DNA of 64,000 bases from Paratinospora sagittata. Its lineage: Eukaryota > Streptophyta > Magnoliopsida > Ranunculales > Menispermaceae. The notes under the pieces were generated by a model, which was not told the origin of the DNA, ran no database searches, and worked only from the letters and a program-made list of their open reading frames with translations. Positions 1-11,229 of this stretch are shown here, one piece after another. The DNA is taken from assembly GCA_035771175.1 (NCBI GenBank), contig CM069593.1:49573054-49637053 (forward strand). Reading direction: 5' to 3'. The position numbers were made by a program, and so were the translations under genes. The stretch's first letter is position 1; every line of letters begins with the position of its first letter.

Positions 1-659
1 GCATCTAGAGTACCTCTTTGTGCACAACCTGAAATTCTGAACCATTCAATTGGCACATGTAGTTAAAATCACATTAATCAGGAAAGTAAGCTTCAAACTT
101 TGGAGCTTTGAACACCACAATATTCAATTGGACAGATGAAGCTACAAATTATATTAGTCAGAAACATAAGCTTTGATATCAATGCATGGAACACCACAGT
201 ATACATACATAGAAGTACCATGTATTGAAAAGTTATGGCTACCAAAGGAAAATGCTGGATCACCACAAGAGATGCTATAATGGCTATAGTTCATTGAAAA
301 GTGACCCATAAATGCAAAGATCAGACAATGACCTGCAGCGCATATATTACATGATATTATGAATATTGTCTATCACTTGGGAAGCGTAATATCAACAATA
401 ATCCTTGTCAATATGAGCATACTTATATGTATGTTGTGAGAAACTGAGGAGATACATGACTGCTGCTCGTGTTATCATGTTAACCAACCCTATTTTAGCC
501 ACATGAGAAATGCATTTGGCCTAATAAGGGATACTAAGGAAACTCTACTAGGAAAATGAAAAGATATCACAGGTAAGCATTTAAAGCCCTAACTATGCTT
601 CAAGATGCTTTAAGATAAAGATAAATGCCAGTTTCTGACTATATTCGTAAGGCGCAAAC

Positions 660-1483
660 CTCGTCTTATCCACATGCTCTTTTGAAATTTGGCTGGAAAT
701 ATAGCCAATGATTTCTCCCCTCGTGCATCCATTACCTTCAGAAATGTAGAACAAAAAGAAAAGGCAAAGTCAAGTTTTAAATAGCAATGAAGTAAATGCA
801 AATTGCAGATATCACTGTATTAAGAAATAGGAAAAATGCAGTAAAGGTAGACCAACTATTAACATGATCAGCAATTTCATGTTTCTCTAGATAGAGGTAC
901 ACCAACCATGATTTCCACCATCACCAACATCCATTGAAAAGAAACACCAAAATAAAATCAGTAGAATAAGGAATGCAACAATCAATGATATGCTGATGGA
1001 CACTAGCAAGGTAGTGGCAGGAGGGCAGTTTAGATTTTCATTCTAGCTATAACAAAAAATAAAATAAGCTTTGGCGTACAAAAGGTACAAAATAAAAAGG
1101 AGCTGATTAAAATTCAAGATTTTGATGAATGTACAGGAACTCCAATTCAGAAGGTTCTACCTCTACAATATATATAAAAACGGCCAAAGAAATTTGACAA
1201 AGTTAGGATAATACAACAAACTTCAAAATTCAAACTCTAAGAAAATAGAAAATTAAAAACTTAAAGTAAATAAATAGATTTAGAATTGGAAGCAATGGCC
1301 AATGGAATTATAAAGACCGCACTAGATTAAAAAAGAAGAAACACAATCTATTGAATACATGACACTCACCTCTATTAGATTTGAACCTCTAAGTGATAGA
1401 ACTTGCATTATGCTTTGACCTTCTTGGAGAGCTAATGATTCTTCTCCGGATGCTCGCTTCAAGTGCTTCCTTCCCCCTCCCAT
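660..1483 (-). CDS. EIF1AD: EIF1AD-like S1/eIF1A-fold RNA-binding protein (5' part; gene continues past left edge)
   Basis: Two coding exons are visible. Exon 1 is 1370-1483 (38 codons) and exon 2 is 660-735; both borders are GT-AG. The start at 1483 lies in a good context (GCCGCCATGG) just after a polypyrimidine-CAG acceptor, so the in-frame ATGs further upstream belong to a 5'UTR intron. The protein starts MGGGRKHLKRASGEESLALQ and continues with GQSIMQVLSLRGSNLIEVMD and SLAIFPAKFQKSMWIRRG, the strand-rich half of the eIF1A/S1 OB-fold as in plant EIF1AD proteins. That family binds RNA and is thought to act in the nucleus or in translation; its exact role in plants is poorly defined. The rest of the OB-fold and the acidic tail are not found in 1-659, so they must lie to the left of the window. 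Exon 2 ends in phase 1 at 660. Confidence 0.85.
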
Positions 1484-1840
1484 GGCGGCGTAGTCACAAA
1501 CTGAGAAAGAGAAAGGGAGAGAGACAAAGAAACAGCTAATCAGAGCAAATAGTTGTAGCAATGACATATCAAATAACATTCATTCATAATCTAATTATGC
1601 ATTAGTCCATGCGTGTACCCTCTAAATTAATAACTTAGTTTTTACTCGGTGAAAAACATGAATTTTCATAATCAAGAGTTAGCTGTTTATTTTAAAAATC
1701 TTTGAATGATAATTGTACAATTCAAACTTAACTTCAATAAGTACAATTATTATTAATGACGGCATTTCTCATATGGTTATTGTTATTGTAATGTTACCTA
1801 TAATGGAAATAAAACATGTAGAAACCTTAGTATGATACTT

Positions 1841-2066
1841 AGATGGTATTTGTTAATTCTACTTGCAACCTCTAAAAGAAGTAGGAGGATGATAAAAAGT
1901 AATAATTTTAAGATAAATATTTATATTTTTTATACCTCTAATTGAAGTAGACGTATAATCACTACAAGAATAAGCGGAAAAAAAAAGGCTTATTCCATTA
2001 GAGGTTCAACTTCACTCTACTACAAATAGAGGTTTATTTTAAAGTAGTAGTAGAGGTTAAATAGAG
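1841..2066 (+). repeat. Dispersed non-coding repeat, copy A (inverted relative to copy at 12795-13003)
   Basis: About 225 bp that matches, in reverse complement, the stretch 12795-13003. Shared landmarks are TTCTACTTGCAACC / GTTACAAGTAGAGTTAA, the tract around TATACCTCTAATTGAAGTAG, a poly-A/T run and CAAATAGAGG. It lies in the putative 5'UTR intron of the EIF1AD-like gene. No coding capacity; probably a non-autonomous transposon remnant. I did not find clear terminal inverted repeats. Confidence 0.55.
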
Positions 2067-3164
2067 TTGACAAACAATCTTAGGATCAAATATAGAGATC
2101 CCTGTGCAAGTTTGTAAAAACTTGGCAAAAGTTCTTCTATATTTTCACAATCCAAAAACCTACAAGACCTACAACTCATAAAAAATTGCCATACACTTAA
2201 AAATATTTTCAATCATATTTGCTAACTCCAACACAATCACATTCATTCACTTCAACAAGCACAAGTCAAATAAGAATCTGAACAACTTAAGTCTACTCCC
2301 TAAAGAAGATGCATCTTTTGAGTTCCATCTACAAAAACGGGCTCATTTAACTTCAAAGGTTTATATATACAAGTGTTCACAACCCTAGCTCTTAAGCCTC
2401 CTACAAAAGTACATAAATGCATCTAAACTACACAATGTTTTACCTTACACAGAATGACCACCAACAAATTCCCCTTTATGAAAAGAACATGTAAAACCAA
2501 CAAGAAAGTCCTCGGAGACCGACTTATTATGAACAACCATTCACTAGTGAACTGCCCTTTGCAACTAAAGAACATGCATGCAAAAAATTAAAAAAGCCCA
2601 ATGGATAAACTACCAAGGCACGACATTTCACATATTAATTCATAAAGCTTAGTTCATGAAACGCGCAATCATTTTAGAATACCAATTTCCATGTCTAAAT
2701 ATCATGAAGCAAGCTATCAGTTTACAAATGCTTCAACAGTTTCGCATGTCAGTCCTTTCCCTTCATATTTCTAACAACACTATGGCAAAACTCAGGTGAG
2801 GCATTATTACAAATCAATTTTTCCCCTTTTGTTTTCTGACAACACTATGTCAAATTCATCAGTTTCCATTAGTTTTTTCCTAGACATATTATCAACACTC
2901 ATCCCCTCTACCAAGCAATGTAAATCATCGATGTTAACCATCATTCTTCGGGTATTTCTACAGTCTCAACCTAAAAATAAAATAAACCCCGCTAAATCAT
3001 ACTAACCTAAGCGAAGATTCAAGTTCGACAGTTCACAGCAGCATAGGCTATGCACCGTAGATCTAAATTTAAGCTCGTAGTTGTGCTTTTTCCTGCCCTA
3101 AAAACTTCAAAATCGAGACGTACTACCATCTAATAGACTAATATTGAGGAATGATGTTAAACCT

Positions 3165-3340
3165 AATTCAGGATTCAGACGGCGTGGTAGTGTTAGAGAG
3201 CTGTGGTAGCGCGCGGTGACTATGGCCTCCGCCCCCTTCGTCGTTATTTCTTCCTCTCTTTCTCTTCCCTTTCCTTCGTCTTTTCTCTGCAATTTTTCTG
3301 CCAAAACCTTGTCGTCCCTGTTTTGTTTTTTTCGCGCGCA
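3165..3340 (-). other. Candidate noncoding first exon and promoter of the EIF1AD-like gene
   Basis: The acceptor immediately upstream of the EIF1AD ATG (about 1504) implies a 5'UTR intron. The nearest GC-rich, CT-rich island on the same strand is 3165-3340, with a possible donor (TTAG|GTTTAAC) near 3166. This would make a 5'UTR intron of about 1.65 kb. It is inferred from composition and splice signals only. Confidence 0.35.
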
Positions 3341-3403
3341 GTTTACCTGATTTGTACCCGAAGTGGCTAATTTTAACAAAGGAGAATGATTAGCGGACAT
3401 CAA

Positions 3404-4141
3404 TTTTTTTGAGGAATATGCTTTATATTAAAAGTGAGAATGATTAAATTATCTTGAATGACGATAATAACTTATACCACGTAATATTATGTAGTGTAAC
3501 ATTATCCTTTTAACAATTTAATGCGTTTCTAATTTTAAATTATTTATATAATAATTTATTATATTTTATTAACTTAATGTTATTAAATTTTTAAAAATAT
3601 TATAAAATTTTAATGGACGACCAAGTGCAATAACGCGAGAGTCCAATAATACTATTGAATGTAATTGAAGAGACCAATGTCCCGTACAATTCAATTGTAT
3701 TGCTTTGAAATATTATTGAATTATATTGAACCTGGGTGTAAAATTTAAAGCAATACAAGCTTTCAACTCTATCCCATACAACTATTTTATAAATTGGTAT
3801 TGCTATCTACTATATATAATATATTTTACAATAACTTATGTCACTCACAAAAAAAAACAAAGATAAAAGAAACGGTGCATATACAATGTGAATAAGCAAT
3901 TTACGTTTCCATGTCAATAAAATTGTAAATTAAATCTTTTGTACTTACAAACACACAATAAAAAATAAAATAAAAAAGAATTTAAATTAATTCATTATGC
4001 AAGATAAAAATACTATCACGTGGTATTATATAACTTGACACGAGTTTTAACGACGTGTATGATATAATATGATGCGAGTTTTAAGGCTATTTACTTATTT
4101 AATTTGTGCAATTTTATGCCATTGCAGTCATTTTTATTAAG
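3404..4141. other. Intergenic, AT-rich, no gene seen
   Basis: AT-rich spacer between the EIF1AD 5' region and the MITE. It contains repeated AATATTATTGAAT-type motifs near 3645-3730 but no ORF or RNA gene that I can support. Confidence 0.6.
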
Positions 4142-4342
4142 TAGTGAAAAAAAAATATCTCAAACTAAGTGGACGAGATAAATTGAGCCAGAACTAAACT
4201 CATACTTCACCAAGAGCTAGGCACCTCGTCAGAGGGTCAAGATAGCCTATTTTTGGTGCCTAACTCTTTGGTGATATGACAAGTTTGGTTTTAACTTAAT
4301 TTATCTTGTTCATTTATTTTGGTATTGGTCAAATTTTCACTA
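4142..4342. mobile_element. Foldback MITE with TA flanks
   Basis: A ~200 bp imperfect palindrome. The left arm contains GAGATAAATTGAGCC and TTCACCAAGAGCTAGGCACC; the right arm contains the inverted counterpart GGTGCCTAACTCTTTGGTGA and TTAATTTATCTTG. The ends are GTGAAAA and TTTTCAC, each flanked by TA, which fits a Tc1/mariner-type (Stowaway-like) MITE. No ORF. Arms are about 85 bp with a loop near 4215-4245. Confidence 0.6.
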
Positions 4343-4521
4343 CCAAATACAAATTATTTAAGTTTATTAAAGCATGAACTTGTTTCTCATGTTATCATTG
4401 TTTTGTTTTATTTGGGAGAGCTTTTTCAGAAACGTTTTTTTTTTAAAAGCACTTAAATTGGAAGTGCCTTTTGAAAAAATGTCGTTGGCTTAGCCAGCTA
4501 AGATGTGAACCAAGTATTAGG

Positions 4522-6177
4522 AAAATTTTGACTTTTTGAAATACGGGCAATAGTGCGCAATCATTGATGATAGCGAGAATGAGTTCAGAAAATCATGAGC
4601 TCTTGATTTTCAACATATCGAGCTTTAATAGCCCGCTATAGGCCAATATCGTACATAATGAACAGGCTGATAACACGTTATAGGACATGATAGCGTGCTA
4701 TCATTGTCGAAGACAAAAATCCTTTTTTTTTGTATCGAAAGCGTCTTTTCAAACAGGAACAGGCTGAACCCCGCTCCCATGCCCATTGAGTTTTTGACCC
4801 CCCAACCGGAAGTTTGGAGGGTATTAGGACTCGCCCAAAGTGTTGGACGAAAAAAAAAACTCGATGGATTGATCCTGATTGCCTCAAACTCATTTTTTAA
4901 GTCTATTTAGTTCATTTAAACTAAAACTTCCGGTTATGGGGTCAAAAATTCACCAGAGCATGGGGGGTTCCGTCAGTTCCGAGAATTCTTGGAAGGGTAT
5001 TGGGACTCACTCAAAGTGTTGGACGAAAAAAAAAACCCGACGGATTGGTCCCACTTGCCTCAAACACATTTTCTAAATCTATTTAGTTCATTTAAAATAA
5101 AACTTCCAGTTAGGAGATCAAAAATTTACCAGGGCATGGGGCAGAGTTTCACCTGTTCCGGGGGTTCTTAAGAGGATATTGGGACTTGCTCCAAGTGTTG
5201 GTCGGGAAAAAAACCCGATGGATTGGCCGCGATTGCCTTAAAAGTGTTTTCTAAGTGTTTTTAATTCATTTGAACTAAAACATCTGGTTGGAGGGTGAAA
5301 AATCCATCGGGGCATGGGAGCGAGGTTCCACCAATTTCGGGGGTTCTTGAGAAGATATTGGGACTTGCTCCAAGTGTTGATCTGAAAAAAAACCTGATGG
5401 ATTGGCCGTGGTTGCCTTAAACGCGTTTTCTGAGTGTTTTTAGTTCATTTGAACTAAAACTTCCGGTTTGAGGGTGAAAAATTCATTGGGGCATGGGAGT
5501 GGGGTTCCACCGGTTTCGGGAGTTCCTGGGAGGATATTGGGACTCTCTCCAAATAAATAGCAAATTATTTTCATATATTACATATGAAATGCATTAGTTT
5601 GATCTTGGATATGTATGGTAACCTCTCGATCAATCTCAATACTAAAACTCTCAAAATTGCAAAGTTTTCAAAATCACTTCGATTTAGTATTTGATTTTAA
5701 CAAAATGTTTTACGAAAGGTTTTAATCATAATTTTAATGAGTTTTGAATGATTTAAAAGTGTTTAATTTTATATCAAAGTGTTTTGATTCAATAGAATGA
5801 TTCTTGAATGTCAAAAGATTGATTTTTCTAAAATCAAAAACCTATAGCACGCTATCATTGATGATAGCCCGCTATTCAGCCAATTACCAAAGTTTACAGA
5901 AGGCAATAGCGTGCTATCATTGATGATAACACGCTATCAAGTCGATTGCCAAAATTTTGACTTTCTGGAATACGGGCAATAGTGCACTATCATATGATAG
6001 CGCGCTGTCAATGAGTTCAAAAAATTAGGAACTCTTGGTTTTCAGTATATCGAGCTTTAATAGTCCGCTATAGGTCAATATCGCACATAATGAATAGGGT
6101 GATAACGCACTATTATTGCCGGAGACAGAAATCTCTTTTTTTTTTGTATTGAAAGCGTCTTTACAAAAGACGCTTTC
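4522..6177. repeat. Composite repeat block: direct repeats flanking a 178-bp tandem array
   Basis: Two diverged direct repeats (about 4522-4750 and 5951-6164) share AATACGGGCAATAGTGC, ATATCGAGCTTTAATAG, CCAATATCG and TGAAAGCGTCTTT. Between them lie a tandem array (4767-5556), about 300 bp of unique AT-rich DNA and a run of palindromic units around CTATCATTGATGATAG (5845-5945). The right end is a perfect 12-bp hairpin, GAAAGCGTCTTT / AAAGACGCTTTC, at 6151-6177. No coding region. The bounded structure suggests a non-autonomous mobile element, but I recognise no family and no coding domain. Confidence 0.6.
4767..5556 (+). repeat. Tandem array, ~178 bp unit, about 4 copies plus an inverted fragment
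   Basis: Unit landmarks recur at about 4840, 5018, 5195 and 5375: AAGTGTTGG, a poly-A run, GATGGATTGG, then TTTAGTTCATTT, AAAACTTCC, GGGGCATGGG and TATTGGGACT. Spacing is 177-180 bp. The left edge, about 4767-4817, is the same unit inverted (CCCGCTCCCATGCCC, AACCGGAAGTTT), pairing with 5457-5510. Copies differ by roughly 10-20 percent by eye, so the array is not recent. Confidence 0.75.
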
Positions 6178-6179
6178 GA

Positions 6180-7170
6180 CGTGGCAAAAAAAAAATCGCC
6201 CGACATGATATTTTACTATTTAAAGTTGAGTATATGGGTCGTTACTTTTAAGATTTTGGTATTAGTGACATAATTTTAATTATTTACACTAATCATGTTA
6301 AAAACCCGAAATCTCAAGAAGAAAGAATAAACGATTAGAAGAAAATATTTTAACTTTATGTCAATTCCTCCACTTTGGAAACTTGTAATTCATGAGACCT
6401 CTGTACACGGGCTCATCTATTAGTAATGAAAAACAAGTTTAGAAACTATTGATTAGTAATAAATTAGTTTTTAAATATAAGAAACTGATTGGATTCAAAG
6501 CAACTATATGTGTTTACAAATAAGAATTTGACCTTTGAGCAACAAAATTTCAAGAGGAAATTCTGGTAGACATTTTGTCAAACAACAAGAGTGCAGGAAG
6601 TGAGTGCTTTCTATAAGAATAAATAAACACCAAAAGTAGTAGTTATTAAAGCCCTAAACTATGGGAATAAATATATTAAAAATACAAGACATGAATGGAT
6701 AATCGACAAAAATAAAGACATGTATTTTTCCTAATTGCCTTTATGAACACAATTCTGGGCATAAATCTTCTGGGTATATATATATGTGTGTGTATGTTAT
6801 ATATGTAATATATGTATGTATAATCTTTTTTAGACATTGAGAACATATAATTTAAATGATCAAATTATTATTTCAATTTATTAGAATAATGATTTAAAAA
6901 AACTTGCTGATTAATCTGGTGCAAGCAGCTGTGTGATTTTACCAGTTTTCCAAAAAAAAAAAAAAAAAAACTCAGTAGAAATTATCACAAAATAGTTTCC
7001 AAAATACCATATTATTCTGACCAGTTTCTGTAAACAAAGACATACATAACAAGATCAGATAACACACTCCTTATAATTTATTCATACAACACTATTGTCT
7101 CTACCTCTCCCTCTTTACACTGCAAGAATGGTGTGGGGGTAAGCACTGTTACAAATTTCAATTATTTATG
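6180..7170. other. Intergenic / 3' flank of the carbonic anhydrase gene
   Basis: AT-rich sequence with a TATATATG/TGTG microsatellite (about 6776-6820) and a 20-base poly-A run (about 6951-6970). Nothing coding is seen. The stretch nearest 7175 should contain the 3'UTR of the minus-strand carbonic anhydrase gene. Confidence 0.6.
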
Positions 7171-7175
7171 ATGAG

Positions 7176-10100
7176 TTAGATTAGATCGTGGTATTGCTCC
7201 ACGCGTCGGCCGTTCAATGGTTGCAAAGGCCTTGAGTTGTTTTTGCATTCTGTACCAAGAGGAGCTTTTATAGCATCTACTTGCTCCTTAGATACATCTC
7301 TTACCTGCATCATTTATAATTTAATGAATTGGTGTGATATATATATATATACACGAGTCAGTTTGGTCGGTGAAAAAATTATAATATTTAGTTGGCAAAA
7401 AATGTGAAAGGCCCACTATTTTTTTATTATAATTTTGTCAGCTAAAGAAGTCAGAAAATAAATTTTTTTAACTATATAATTTTTATTTTTTTTAACTATA
7501 TACATACAAATTTTCTAGAAAATATTTACTTTGTTTTCATCAATATATATACTATAAGTTTCATGAGGGAAGAATTAATACCTTTCCAAGGATAGTCCAG
7601 ATGACATTCTCAGTGCAGGGAGGAGTTGTAAAAGAACCAACATATCTGAAATACTTCCTAGACCTGCGTTCCAGACCACCAGTTTTCATGGATGGGACTG
7701 CAATGTGTGCTTCTTCATCACCACCACACACTTCCTTTGTCAGCTCTTCTAATGGCTCCTTCATCTACATCCCAAAACTCTCATTATAATTATTAATTAA
7801 TCAGAAATATATATTATTGCATAGACACATATGTGTTACACGTGAATAAAAGAGTAACAAAAATAAGTTTATTGAATTATAATTCTTTTGTAATCTTTAG
7901 CTGAATATTTATAAATAATTTTGATATTTTTAGTACAAATAACATGCAGTTGTTAAGATGTTTTGACTTAAAAGATATTTGCATAAGGCTCGTATAATTA
8001 AAGAAAAATGCTCAACCTTAACATATATATATATATATATATATAACTCTTCTATAATAATTAAAAGCTAGGAAATTCATTTATCTTTACTTTGGCTGTT
8101 CTTCAGTTTGGAACATCTATATATATATATATATATATATATACCTCTGAAAGTAAAGGATCTGGATCACCATATTGAAAGAGGATTGCGATAACTGCAA
8201 CGCTACCATCGTTGGCCTGATGAACAAGATGAAGCTCCAGAGGGTAGCTGTAATAATGAAATGTTAAAAATTACATGAAAATATATATATATATATATAT
8301 CCAAGCTCAAAAATTAACATGGATAACTAGAGAAATAAAAGATATATTATTTTCCGTATTCTACAAGTCATCTCAAATATTGTTAATTAGATCAAACTAT
8401 GAATACTTTTCTCTTAATGAATCATTTTTTTTCCTACTCCTAAACCTTTTTGCATGGGTCATTAATTAGGACGAGAGGCATAGCCACCCATGGGTTGTAA
8501 CACAGGTAACTTTTTTATAAATATATTATTTCTTGTTACATAAACATATCAATTAGAGTCCTACAATACAATAGGATACCTTAAGTCATGAGTTCAACTC
8601 ACAACAGTCTTACAATTTTTATTTTTTCTTCTTTATATATCCTTCTACCTAATATTTATTTGTTACCATTTTAAAAAAACTCAATAATAATAATTAATAA
8701 ATAATTGGATACAAGTTGACATTAAATAATTTAAAAACAAAAATGACATTCTAAAAAAATAAGAAAAAATTGTCTATGTCACATCGCTATTATTATTATT
8801 ATTATTATTTGAAAAAAATACTTCCTAATGAAAGAAAATAAAAAAAAAATAGTGAGATGTACTAAATATTTGAAAAATAAAAATAAACATTTTCTTTTAA
8901 TACTAGTATGCATCAACATTTCTTTGTATATTAAGTTTCTCTCTAATACCTATCTCTTATTTAACTAAACGGGCAAGTATTGTGAATAAAATTAGTAATT
9001 TATATATTTTATAATTATTTTTTTTCATGTTATTTTAAGTCTTACTCTATTTTTATTAACTTTATAAGATATTAATAAGTCATTTTTCTTAATTAACCTA
9101 GTATGTCTTCATTGCGTACACTTGAATTACCTTAAGGATACAGGATGTAGCTATTCATGGCTAGCCTTTTAAAAAATTGTTCTATAATATCCTTAATTTA
9201 TACCCTTAATTATTAATTCAATGGCCAAATCGCCCAAATTGTAAATGTCAAATCGTAGCTTTAAATCAATAGGCAAATTGCTCAAGACCTCTCGCAACTT
9301 TTCTTTTTCTTCCCTAAAATTCAAATTGCCCAAATTAGAGCTCCAAATCAATGCCCAAATTGTAGCTCCAAATCAACGCTCGCTTGAAACCTCTTGCAAT
9401 TCTTATTGTTGAGATTCTTTTTAAAAAAAATTTAGCCACCGGAAAAAAAATCTTAGCTACGCGACTGATTAGGACCTATTGATAACTCACTAAAATCATA
9501 TGTAATTATATAGGAATCTAATAATTTTCATAAATTTGTTATTTTAGTGGATCATTAAAAGGGTTGCTTATATATATATAGGGTACGCTTACCGGACACC
9601 ATCCATAGTGTGCTCTGAAGGGGAATGCCAGTGCATTTGCTTGAGGGTGTAGTTCTTGCAACCTATAGTTGCAGCTCCAAGACCATTGTCATAAGATACC
9701 TATTAAAACGCCAAAAAAATCTCTCAAATTCATCTACAAACAAACTATACATCCATTAATCATATGATATACATATATATATATATCTACTGGCTATTCA
9801 TTTTTGTTCTCATAGGGCTTATTTGATGTGATAATATTATTTTTATGAGATTAGATTAGATATGATAGAATATGATAAAATTAAACAATTAAAAAAATAC
9901 AAAATCTATTACAATTGAATTTGATAAAATAAGATAGGATAGGAAGGACTTCAGTTCTTCAAGTTGAGTTTATATATATATATATATATACATACATATA
10001 TTGTCAAGAGAAGTAGATAGTAGATACAATGATGTGTTTATTTATATCGTGATGCAGATCTAGCTAACTTTAAATATAAGATAAAAAAGGTAAGCTTCAG

Positions 10101-10974
10101 CCTAATAACTGCAATTTTCAAAAAATTGTTAAATTTTTTTTTTTTGTGACTCAACAAAAATCTGAAAATTTGTTTGGTTCATTGTATTTTAAGAAAATGG
10201 TAAAAAGATGGAGAATTTTTTACAAAAAAAATAAAAAAATCATCAGAATATAGAGAAAATACTTTCATTCTTTTAAAAAATTAGTTAATTTCTGAGTTGG
10301 ATTTTCTACAAATTTCTAAGTTTAGTAAATTAAAAAAAATTAAGTCCTTTTTTTTTTTTTTTTTGAACGGTATTAAGTCCTTATTTTCATGAGCAAAAAA
10401 ATCTTGACATTTTGCAAGAAAATTGAATCAACTGATTGAGAACAATTTGAATTTGCATTTGTATTTTATCAAAATATATTTATAATATGTTTTGTCCTTA
10501 TTTTCATTATGTATGTATAAGAATAAGTGGTATGAGTTTGAAGAAAAGTGTACAAACCCCAATGTTAAAGCCATTGTTCATCAAAGTAGCATTTGCTTTT
10601 TCATAGTAATCTCTTCTCAAAGGTTCCAAACGGTGATTCAAGACACAATCTGTCTTCACAATGTCAATAGGAGACTGAGCCTTTCCATTAGAGCAAGCAG
10701 AGAAATCTGGACTCAGTTTTCCCCAATTCTCTGGTCCATCCTCCCCACTGTAACTAAACTTAACATGTCCTGACACAACAACAAAAAAAATTTATAACAA
10801 AAATCATCAAAAAAGAGAAAAGAATAATTCAAAGTAAATTGCCCTTTTTCTTTTTCTTCACCAATAATGCTTCCAATGTAATAATAATATATATGCTTTC
10901 TTACCATCTGCTAAGGTAATAAACAGCTCTACAATAACTCCAATGGCGATAAAAAAGGCGGTTCGAGCAGCCAT
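7176..10974 (-). CDS. Alpha-type carbonic anhydrase, secreted (six coding exons, 267 aa)
   Basis: Exons in order of transcription: 10905-10974, 10558-10769, 9593-9699, 8145-8247, 7582-7764, 7176-7304; all introns GT-AG and phases consistent. The enzyme interconverts CO2 and bicarbonate using zinc. Residues 1-23 form a hydrophobic signal peptide, so the product enters the secretory route. The alpha-CA core is clear: [20 protein letters not shown] (38-57), [11 protein letters not shown] (115-125), ELHLVH (134-139) and [13 protein letters not shown] (209-221). The zinc ligands are His117, His119 and His136; Cys49 and Cys214 are placed to form the conserved disulfide. In the NNGFNI stretch (88-93) Phe91 sits where animal enzymes carry the proton-shuttle His, so proton transfer may rely on another residue. 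The stop is TAA at 7176-7178. Length and all core motifs suggest an active gene. Introns hold several TA microsatellites. Confidence 0.93.
8023..8300. repeat. (TA)n microsatellites in carbonic anhydrase introns
   Basis: Three pure TA runs at about 8023-8045, 8118-8142 and 8281-8300 flank exon 4; further runs occur near 7332-7351, 9571-9580, 9773-9786 and 9971-9990. Useful length polymorphisms; no other function seen. Confidence 0.8.
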
Positions 10975-11112
10975 AACTTAGTTTCTTCTTCTTCTTCTTC
11001 TATATGTTTTTTCTGTTTCTCTATATGTATTTGCAAAGAGAGAAAGGTTGGTTGGATTTGTGTGGATGAAGATGTGAGAAGGAAATGTTTGGAGGAGCTT
11101 GGTCATATTAGA

Positions 11113-11126
11113 GTCTATATATAGAG
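11113..11126 (-). promoter_or_regulatory. TATA box of the carbonic anhydrase gene
   Basis: On the minus strand CTCTATATATAGACTC lies about 140 bp upstream of the ATG at 10974, with a GAA-repeat leader (around 10983-11000) between. Position and sequence fit a plant TATA box. Confidence 0.6.
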
Positions 11127-11229
11127 CTTGGTTCCATGATTTGGGTATGCAGGGTTATGGCTTAATTTAGATTTCAGGATTCAAAAATGGACACCAGGCA
11201 GTTGGGGTTGTTTTAATATGGTTATATTA

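Noticed and set aside
1..659. Search for the third exon of the EIF1AD-like gene
   Set aside because: No stretch on the minus strand encodes the expected second half of the OB-fold next to splice sites, so it is placed outside the window.
4767..5556. CRISPR-like array
   Set aside because: The units are ~178 bp, diverged and without unique spacers; this is eukaryotic tandem repeat DNA.
8490..9180. Inverted similarity between 8475-8510 and 9125-9180 (AGGCATAGCCACCC against AGGCTAGCCATG)
   Set aside because: Only about 35 bp with several mismatches and no defined ends.
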